A stretch of 5,329 bases of DNA from CAIZQW01 sp964459675. GTDB taxonomy: Bacteria; Verrucomicrobiota; Kiritimatiellia; RFP12; UBA1067. This document shows positions 1 to 5,329 of the stretch, piece after piece. Below the pieces are notes generated by a model. The model searched no databases and was not told where the DNA came from. It was given only the letters and a program-made list of their open reading frames with translations. Location of the stretch: the NCBI GenBank assembly GCA_964459675.1, contig CAYWNP010000144.1, positions 1 through 5,329 on the forward strand. Reading direction: 5' to 3'. The translations under genes were made by a program, and so were the position numbers. The stretch's first letter is position 1. Each line of letters starts with the position of its first letter.

Positions 1-3000
1 AAGACCGCTGGACAGTGCACCGGTATCATCCGGGAGCTGTTCATCACCGATCAGCCGGTTGTGCCATGTATTCGCGACACTGACTTCAAGACGGTTTTCA
101 CCCTCCTTCAGTACATCCGTGATGTCCGCGCTATAAGGTTCCTTCCAGAGGACTCCACACTCCACACCATTGACTTTGACGGAAGCGATCACACAGACAC
201 GTCCCAAGTTCAAGGTCACGCGACCATTTTTTGACAGGCCGTTCCACGTAAAGCTTGTTGAATAGACTGCGGTGCCACTGAAGTAACGGACATTCTCCTG
301 TTCATGCTTGGACCAGTCGGTTAAGGAGTTGAATGTCAGGTCGAACGGCTGGGCGGTGTACGACGGCTTGAAGTGAACCTGCCACTGCGCGGTGTCGAGG
401 GGGAGCGCCTTCCGATCGAGCTGCGCTGTCCAGACCTGGAGCTTCCCGTCGGAACACTTGGCTTGATACGTTCCTGATTTTGCTGCCAGCAACGAGAGGC
501 TTCCTTCTGAATCAAAGAAGGTTGTCGCAGCCTCATCCGGTCCCTGAAGGGAGACCACATGCGCACGCGTCGGCAAGGGTTTGCGGAAGACGACAAAGAG
601 CGACCCCGCAGCAGGTAACTTCAGCGGAACCCGGGTGCTCCGCTTCAGAAGTTCAAACTGAGCAACCTCAACCTTGGAGCCAGTGGATGCATCCCAGAGT
701 TCTGGCTGACGCCCCGTCACACGAAACTCGGGAAGAATCGAGATGGGCTTCTCCTGTTGGTTGCTGATGAAATAGAGATCAAAGCTCTCTCCGGTCCGAT
801 GCGTGTAGAGGAGTTTCTCCTGTGCACAGGCAAAATCAGGAATCTCTTCCAACTTTTTAAAGACCTGCTCCAAAGTATGGCCTCGGAAGACACGGCCTTT
901 GCGAACCGCGCGGTCCAGAACTTTCGTCTGCAGATCGTCTCCCCAGAGCGCTTGTGCCGCTTTGAGCACTTTGGCGTCCGCAGATGGGTAGTCACGCAGG
1001 CTAGGCGAACGTAGGAAGGGATTTCCGACCAGCACAAGACCCTTTTTCACAAGACTCTCCAGATGCTCAGCCAAATCAGGGGTCATGGTTTCGCAGGGGG
1101 GCAGGACCAAGACACGGTAACGTGCACCATGTGGCAACGTCAGATAACCCTCTTTGCAGGTCGACCGCATCAGGATTTCCTTGTTGATGAAATCAAAGTC
1201 ATAGCCTTTTGGGCGCGCAGGCTCGAGAAGGCCATTCATCTTGGGCGTGTCCTCGCCAAAGAAATAGGCGATGTCGGCCTTTCTGCTCCCCTGTTGCAAG
1301 AGTGCACAGGAACGCTTCAAGTAATCCGTCCACCCTTTGCCATAATCCTTGAACCAGGTTGAAAAGCGGTTGAAGTCCGCACCGAACCAGGGCACCAATC
1401 CTGGCGCGATATCATAGGGCTGATGCGAATAGAGGTGGAGAACAAAGTGATTCACACCCTCCGTGAAACACCAGTCACCGCGCGTCTTGATTCGGGCCGG
1501 CGTCTGCACAAAATTCTTGCCGGAGGTAAAGGCCTCCGCCGAGACACGATCCTTGCCATACGTATTTCCGCAGGAGGTTGCCAAACGGCATTCGATGTCC
1601 CCCAGCGTCCCCCCGTACCAGTATTCGCCGCCGATGTCATCGGATTGACCGCCGTATTGAAGCGATTCGCCGGGGAAGCCCCAGTGGCCATAGTTCTCGA
1701 GCCACGGGATAAGATCATAGCGATTGGCAACCTCTTTCAAACCACCCACATAATTGATGGCAATCAAATCAGCGACCAGCCGACGCCAGTCCCAGAGGAA
1801 GCGATCGGTTTGATCACGTGACCCGACCACGCGCCCCTTCAGACAGGCCAGCCACGGCAAGGGGTCATAGCGATACGTTTTCTTAAAGAACTGGACCATC
1901 TCGTCGGTCCAGTTTTGAGGACCGACCTCATAGCTGTCGAGCGTGATATGTTGAAAGCCTTTTCGCTGATCTTTGGGGATGCGACGCAAAAACTCGCCCA
2001 TCATGGCGTCAAAGTGTTTTTCCACTGCCTTGCGGCTCATCTTGTCGCACTCCAGGCCTGTCGCCTGTGGAGGCGTGGGCGAACACATCACCTCGGTTGA
2101 GGCCATTCCGATGCGAGAGATAATCCAGTCATTGCCCTCAGGAGCCTTCCACTTCAGTCGGCCCTCCTTATCCATCAAAGGGGTGAGCGCTAGAATCTCC
2201 TTCACGTCGACCGCACTCCCCTCAATCACTTCCGGCATCCGTGGCCAGAGGAAGGCATCGGGTGGAGGGACTGGCTCAGGGTACATACGCCCCAACTGCT
2301 TCTCGACGCCAAAGTCAATCTGCGCGGAGGAGGAGAAGCAAATATCCTCTAAAACAGGCGAGCCTGAGAGCGCGGACACGGTCAGGCGAAGATGCGAAAC
2401 CTCGGTTGGCGCAAAGGAGAAGGTGAAGGGATCCGCCACGAAAGGACCCATAGCCGACTTTAAGTTCGTACGAAAAATGGCGAGGTCCCTTATCTTTTTC
2501 GCTTTGCCTTGTTCAACAACCTCTATCTGTCCAGCCAGCTTCAGGGAAGAGCTTCCCCAATCCATCACCAGCGTTTGAAGGGTCGTCGGTTGCTCAAAAT
2601 AGAGATCCAAGACGAGTGGCTTTTTGGGGAGAGCACATCCTTTATTTCCTTGGCGATTTCCAGCGATCAACTCGGACAACCCCTTGAGTTCTACCGAGCA
2701 CTCGATCCGTGATGGACGTATCACGCGTCCCTCCCGTTTCGGCACAGGATAGGCAATCACGCCGACCTCTTGAATAGCCTTCGCATGCTTATCCAGAATC
2801 TCATCAAAGGAGGCGCCACCCCTGATCCGTGTCTCCGCCGTAACTAGATAGCGCATACTCTCTTCTGGCTTCACCCAGGGACCACCCGACTGGCTCCAGC
2901 CTGGACCATTAAACATGCCAATGCGAACGCCGATGCGATCGCCCTCCTTCACTGCAAACGAGACAAGGTCCCACCACTCAGGACTTAGAATCGGAACTTT

Positions 3001-3231
3001 GCCCTCGGGAATGCCCTCACTGACAATATGCCCGATGAAGACTTCGCCGATTCCCGCCTTCTTCATCGCCTCCAGATCAGCGGTAATGCCTTTGGCCGTC
3101 ACATTGTTATTCAGCCAGTACCAATACATGTACGGCTCTGTTCTGACGGGGGGATTCTGAAAGACCTTGTCCAGCTCATCGGCGGAGACTGACAACATGC
3201 CCAAAACCAATGCAAATAAAACTTTTTTCAT
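1..3231 (-). CDS. GH106-family alpha-L-rhamnosidase-like secreted glycoside hydrolase (3' end beyond window)
   Basis: The frame is open for 1077 codons from ATG 3231 to the window edge, with no in-frame stop. Residues 1-17 form a signal peptide (two Lys, hydrophobic core, cleavage after V-S-A), so the enzyme is exported. The mature start carries the GH106 hallmark PP-x-R...YWYWLNNNVT, GIT-x-DLEAMKKAGIG, LSPEWW and GPGWSQSGGPW (residues 27-117). Later family motifs are TGLECDKMS (about 385-395), DSYE-VGPQNWT (432-442), GGEYWYGG (534-541) and AEAFT (565-569). E435, E536 and E566 are the likely active-site or calcium-binding acids; their spacing fits the three glutamates I recall from Bacteroides BT_0986 (unverified). 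Residues about 640-760 resemble the Rossmann/GAT-like middle domain. Residues about 950-1077 form a GH2-type beta-sandwich (SLTDWSKH, YFSGTAVY, VKVNGVECGVLWKEPY, NRLIGDEQLP). GH106 enzymes remove terminal alpha-L-rhamnose from plant or microbial glycans. The final residues (ALSSGL) match the SGL-[LI]-GPV motif near the usual GH106 terminus, so perhaps only 10-20 residues are missing. Family membership is firm; exact substrate is inferred. Confidence 0.92.
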   Translation of the reverse strand, partial: MKKVLFALVLGMLSVSADELDKVFQNPPVRTEPYMYWYWLNNNVTAKGITADLEAMKKAGIGEVFIGHIVSEGIPEGKVPILSPEWWDLVSFAVKEGDRIGVRIGMFNGPGWSQSGGPWVKPEESMRYLVTAETRIRGGASFDEILDKHAKAIQEVGVIAYPVPKREGRVIRPSRIECSVELKGLSELIAGNRQGNKGCALPKKPLVLDLYFEQPTTLQTLVMDWGSSSLKLAGQIEVVEQGKAKKIRDLAIFRTNLKSAMGPFVADPFTFSFAPTEVSHLRLTVSALSGSPVLEDICFSSSAQIDFGVEKQLGRMYPEPVPPPDAFLWPRMPEVIEGSAVDVKEILALTPLMDKEGRLKWKAPEGNDWIISRIGMASTEVMCSPTPPQATGLECDKMSRKAVEKHFDAMMGEFLRRIPKDQRKGFQHITLDSYEVGPQNWTDEMVQFFKKTYRYDPLPWLACLKGRVVGSRDQTDRFLWDWRRLVADLIAINYVGGLKEVANRYDLIPWLENYGHWGFPGESLQYGGQSDDIGGEYWYGGTLGDIECRLATSCGNTYGKDRVSAEAFTSGKNFVQTPARIKTRGDWCFTEGVNHFVLHLYSHQPYDIAPGLVPWFGADFNRFSTWFKDYGKGWTDYLKRSCALLQQGSRKADIAYFFGEDTPKMNGLLEPARPKGYDFDFINKEILMRSTCKEGYLTLPHGARYRVLVLPPCETMTPDLAEHLESLVKKGLVLVGNPFLRSPSLRDYPSADAKVLKAAQALWGDDLQTKVLDRAVRKGRVFRGHTLEQVFKKLEEIPDFACAQEKLLYTHRTGESFDLYFISNQQEKPISILPEFRVTGRQPELWDASTGSKVEVAQFELLKRSTRVPLKLPAAGSLFVVFRKPLPTRAHVVSLQGPDEAATTFFDSEGSLSLLAAKSGTYQAKCSDGKLQVWTAQLDRKALPLDTAQWQVHFKPSYTAQPFDLTFNSLTDWSKHEQENVRYFSGTAVYSTSFTWNGLSKNGRVTLNLGRVCVIASVKVNGVECGVLWKEPYSADITDVLKEGENRLEVSVANTWHNRLIGDEQLPDDTGALSSGL

Positions 3232-3239
3232 TCCAATAA

Positions 3240-3246
3240 CTCCACC
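3240..3246 (-). promoter_or_regulatory. Ribosome binding site of the GH106 gene
   Basis: On the minus strand GGTGGAG ends 8 nt before the ATG at 3231. This is good Shine-Dalgarno spacing and, with the signal peptide that begins right after it, supports this start. Confidence 0.6.
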
Positions 3247-3280
3247 CTAAAATACATGATTATTATGAAGGCTGAATTAT

Positions 3281-3305
3281 CTCGCATTTTCAAATTAAAT
3301 GCGAG
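3281..3305. repeat. Perfect 9-bp inverted repeat in the intergenic region (operator or leader hairpin candidate)
   Basis: The arms CTCGCATTT (3281-3289) and AAATGCGAG (3297-3305) are exact reverse complements around a 7-nt AT-rich spacer. The element starts 50 nt upstream of the GH106 start codon. No U-tract directly follows it in the minus direction, so it is not a typical intrinsic terminator there. Its position suits a transcription-factor operator or a 5' leader hairpin. The symmetry is seen directly; the function is inferred. Confidence 0.5.
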
Positions 3306-3329
3306 CAAATGTTTTTATCATGATTTAAG

Positions 3330-3345
3330 AAAAAACCGAAAGCGG
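3330..3345 (-). terminator. Weak terminator-like hairpin with U-tract after the oxidoreductase gene
   Basis: In the minus direction, about 32 nt after the oxidoreductase stop codon, CCG-CTTT-CGG (a 3-bp stem with a tetraloop) is followed by six T. The U-tract is right but the stem is very short. It may only attenuate transcription, leaving partial read-through into the GH106 gene. Confidence 0.25.
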
Positions 3346-3376
3346 GTACGAGAAAGCATGAAAATGATGGCCCGTT

Positions 3377-5239
3377 TCACTTTTTCAGCACGAGCTTGGC
3401 ATGGTTGGCATACATGCCACGCGGATCGCGGGCGTAAGCCTGAAGCGTCTTTTCGCCCAGACCCTGATGGTCGCCTACCCGGTAGAGAGCGCGTGCCAGA
3501 CTCAGTTCACGCAGCACGCGGTTACGCTCCTTGTCCCCTGCCTGGCTTTGATAAGCCACGAATATCGGGAAGGTGCGCTGGGTGTCGTCCATCGAAATCG
3601 CATGGCCGGCCATGCCCTGGAGACCGAGCAACTCCGCCAGAACTGGTGCACCCGAGGGATCCTTGATGCCCTCCAGCGCAAGCGCCAAGGCGCGGAAGTG
3701 GGAGAATTCACTTTTTCCCGTGAGTTGCCGTGCCTTTTCAATCAAGACTGGAAGGGCTTTTTTAGACTTTACACGTCCAAGGGCGATGATGTAACTGTCC
3801 GCCCAGCTCACACTCCGTCCAAACTGACCCATGCCTCTGAAATTCCACCCTTTGTCCCACGGCATCTCCTGGACTTTCGCAATCAATATCTCCTCGCCAT
3901 CCGCTTCGCCGAGCATGGCCAGCACATGTGCGACTTTCAACTGAGCATCTTTGTCTGTAACCTTTTTCAACGCCTCACGCAGGAGCGGGATGCTCCTGGA
4001 AGGATCTGTCATCACCACCGAGAGTCCGGAGTAATCATTGGTCAACGTCGCGATAGCTTGCTGAAACTTTTCAGTTGGAAGCGGGAAAGAGTCTTTCATC
4101 TTCAGGACCTGAGGCTGGAGCACCTTTTTTTCAACGAGGTGCTGTTGCAGCGCTTTGACGCCAACCTGACGCGGCGTGACATTGGCCTTGATGGAGAGGG
4201 CCGCGGCCACACCTGCCGCATACCCCTGATTCTGAACATCCGGTTGCATCCTCAAAATCGGCATCGCGTCACGATGCGCGCTGATGCCGAGTCCGACAAC
4301 CAGCAGGCCCTCGGTCCGCTTCGGAAGAAAACAGCGATACGGGAGGTTCACCATCATGGCGTTATGGCCCGGATCTTCAATGAAGAACTGTTCGGAAACA
4401 GTATGCCCATGGGAATCGAAATTGCTCTTGGTCTGAACCACAACATCCGGATAGGTCCGGTTGTTCATCACGTCCATAGGCGACATGTAGAATACCCCGA
4501 TCAACCGACGGCGTTCGCGGCTGTTGACGATTTGCGACTGGTCCCACACGTCATTGGTGATACTCATGCGCGCCCGCAGGGAGAAGAAGGAGAGGTCTGA
4601 GGCATCCGTGTCATCTACAAAACTCACGTCGTTGTTTGCATAGCTCATGCCTAAGGAGCGGATGGTCTGTCCGACGCCCTGCACGGCAATCTCATCCGAG
4701 CGCATGAACTCCGTCTCTTCGCCCGCCATGGCTGCGAGATCCGCATTGCCCGTGGCATCGATTGCGACCTTGCAGGTAACCACCCCGCGCGTCCCGTCCG
4801 GCATCACCACAATGACACCGGTGAGCTGATCGCCTGTTTTAACAACGCCTGTCACCACAGTTCCATACCAGATTTCAACGCCGGCCTTGCGGCATTCGCG
4901 GCGATACCACTCCGACTTAGCCTGGGCCAGTACAGAACCCATTTGAGCAACGCCCGCATCAATCTCCGCAGTGAAACCGCAGCGGTTACCGAACCAATAG
5001 CGACCAATCATCCCCTCGGTCTGGACGCCGCCCATCTGGTAGAGGTATTCGCAGACGATGGTCTTCGCGCCTTGACGAGCAGCCGAAATGGCCGCTGGCG
5101 CACCAGAAAGACCTTGGCGCCGTTCGTTGCGGCCCGTTGTGCGGCCGCGACAGCCCCTGAGGACCCCCCCACAACGACAACATCTGTATCCTGCACCCAT
5201 GGCAGTTGCCGGACTGGCTCGACCACAGAGGCACCACAT
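3377..5239 (-). CDS. FAD-dependent oxidoreductase with C-terminal HEAT-like repeats; main part of a frame-broken gene
   Basis: This frame gives 620 residues, but only about residue 45 onward looks like protein. The first 44 residues (rich in Cys, Arg and Gly) are an out-of-frame reading of the upstream piece, so ATG 5239 is probably not a natural start. From residue 45 come an FAD-binding helix and strand, SGAP-AAISAARQGAK-TIVCE (E64 the likely ribose-binding acid), then GGVQTEGMIG and YWFGNRCGFTAEID. KVAIDATGNADLAA (about 157-170) is the second FAD-contact motif of FAD_oxidored-type proteins. GLGISAHRDAMP and MQPDVQNQGYAAG (316-343) form the C-terminal FAD-binding segment. Residues about 413-620 are amphipathic helical pairs of HEAT type, possibly for protein contacts. 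The family probably oxidises or reduces a small organic substrate, perhaps a sugar; the substrate is unknown. The gene lies 145 bp upstream of the co-oriented GH106 gene. The missing glycine-rich loop in this frame, and the position of that loop in the overlapping frame, indicate a broken gene or an assembly error. Confidence 0.85.
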   Translation of the reverse strand: MWCLCGRASPATAMGAGYRCCRCGGVLRGCRGRTTGRNERRQGLSGAPAAISAARQGAKTIVCEYLYQMGGVQTEGMIGRYWFGNRCGFTAEIDAGVAQMGSVLAQAKSEWYRRECRKAGVEIWYGTVVTGVVKTGDQLTGVIVVMPDGTRGVVTCKVAIDATGNADLAAMAGEETEFMRSDEIAVQGVGQTIRSLGMSYANNDVSFVDDTDASDLSFFSLRARMSITNDVWDQSQIVNSRERRRLIGVFYMSPMDVMNNRTYPDVVVQTKSNFDSHGHTVSEQFFIEDPGHNAMMVNLPYRCFLPKRTEGLLVVGLGISAHRDAMPILRMQPDVQNQGYAAGVAAALSIKANVTPRQVGVKALQQHLVEKKVLQPQVLKMKDSFPLPTEKFQQAIATLTNDYSGLSVVMTDPSRSIPLLREALKKVTDKDAQLKVAHVLAMLGEADGEEILIAKVQEMPWDKGWNFRGMGQFGRSVSWADSYIIALGRVKSKKALPVLIEKARQLTGKSEFSHFRALALALEGIKDPSGAPVLAELLGLQGMAGHAISMDDTQRTFPIFVAYQSQAGDKERNRVLRELSLARALYRVGDHQGLGEKTLQAYARDPRGMYANHAKLVLKK

Positions 5240-5298
5240 ACCATGCCCGCCACCAGAAAAGAGAGGCCAAGGGCCTTACCAGCATTGATTCCGTTCAT
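5008..5298 (-). pseudogene. N-terminal fragment (signal peptide plus Rossmann unit) of the FAD-dependent oxidoreductase, out of frame with its body
   Basis: The frame starts at ATG 5298 behind a good ribosome binding site and stops after 96 codons. Residues about 1-23 resemble a signal peptide (one Lys, then a hydrophobic ALGLSFLVAGMV stretch), suggesting export. Residues about 38-66 are a complete dinucleotide-binding beta-alpha-beta unit: DTDVVVVGGSSGAVAAA, then QRAATNGAKVFLV. After about residue 71 the reading becomes Arg- and Ser-rich and loses protein character, while the overlapping frame takes up clear FAD-oxidoreductase sequence near 5107. It is therefore almost certainly the true 5' end of the downstream gene rather than an independent small protein. 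Whether the break is real in the organism cannot be told from this sequence. Confidence 0.75.
5095..5112 (-). other. Frame-switch and probable deletion junction inside the oxidoreductase gene
   Basis: In the start-codon frame, GAKVFLV ends at 5101. In the main frame, SGAPAAISAARQGAK begins at 5107. Both are recognisable FAD-binding segments and they abut within about 10 bases, the second offset by one base (a -1 shift, equivalent to one missing base). Because the second segment repeats the helix-strand portion of the first, a simple one-base error would leave two successive copies. Loss of an internal segment explains the layout better. Confidence 0.6.
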
Positions 5299-5306
5299 AT
5301 CGTTTT

Positions 5307-5312
5307 CCCCTT
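5307..5312 (-). promoter_or_regulatory. Ribosome binding site of the oxidoreductase gene
   Basis: AAGGGG on the minus strand lies 8 nt before ATG 5298. It favours 5298 as the authentic start over the ATG at 5239, which has only a weak purine-rich sequence before it and begins non-protein-like sequence. Confidence 0.6.
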
Positions 5313-5329
5313 AACTCTAACTTAATTTG

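Noticed and set aside
1423..1821. 132-codon plus-strand frame, and a 201-codon one at 1973-2578
   Set aside because: Both are opposite the continuous GH106 frame, with no family signature or convincing ribosome binding site.
3256..3666. Plus-strand frame starting in the intergenic region
   Set aside because: It starts in AT-rich non-coding sequence, runs antisense into the oxidoreductase 3' end, and its translation has no protein character.
3401..4600. 399-codon plus-strand open frame opposite the oxidoreductase
   Set aside because: It lies wholly antisense to clear FAD-oxidoreductase and HEAT sequence, shows no recognisable domain, and is a codon-bias shadow.
5164..5170. Run of seven G on the minus strand as a programmed -1 frameshift or homopolymer-error site
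   Set aside because: A shift here would put the following 50-60 bases into a frame encoding non-protein-like sequence and would destroy the clear AVAAAQRAATNGAKVFLV segment. The frame change must lie about 60 bases further along.
1..5329. CRISPR, tRNA, rRNA, insertion sequence or phage features
   Set aside because: No regularly spaced repeats, tRNA-like folds, transposase motifs or terminal inverted repeats were seen on either strand.

Overview
The window holds two co-oriented genes, both read on the minus strand. Codon structure is strong, both start codons have Shine-Dalgarno-like sequences, and the larger product has a clear export signal. A GH106-type rhamnosidase beside an FAD-dependent oxidoreductase with a HEAT-like tail suggests a polysaccharide-degrading bacterium. 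From memory of where this oxidoreductase family occurs, the Planctomycetota/Verrucomicrobiota/Kiritimatiellota/Lentisphaerota group is most likely. The sequence alone does not fix the taxon.

Layout in transcription order (right to left). At 5307-5312 there is a ribosome binding site, then a start codon at 5298 opening a short frame (5298-5008). This frame encodes a signal-peptide-like N-terminus and one complete Rossmann beta-alpha-beta dinucleotide-binding unit. Near 5095-5112 the coding signal jumps to another frame. That frame runs to a stop at 3377 and encodes the body of an FAD-dependent oxidoreductase followed by HEAT-like helical repeats. The two pieces look like one gene broken by a frame change, probably with loss of internal sequence. 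A 145-bp AT-rich intergenic region (3232-3376) follows, with a weak terminator-like hairpin and a perfect 9-bp inverted repeat. From 3231 to the left edge runs one uninterrupted frame of 1077 codons with no stop. It encodes a secreted GH106-family alpha-L-rhamnosidase-like enzyme that lacks only its extreme C-terminus because the window ends.

Functionally, this looks like part of a glycan-utilisation locus. The GH106 protein would remove terminal alpha-L-rhamnose (or a related sugar) from a complex glycan outside the cytoplasm. The oxidoreductase is an accessory enzyme of unknown substrate and may be non-functional as sequenced. There are no RNA genes, mobile elements or CRISPR arrays. The plus-strand open frames, including a 399-codon one opposite the oxidoreductase, are shadows of the minus-strand genes.
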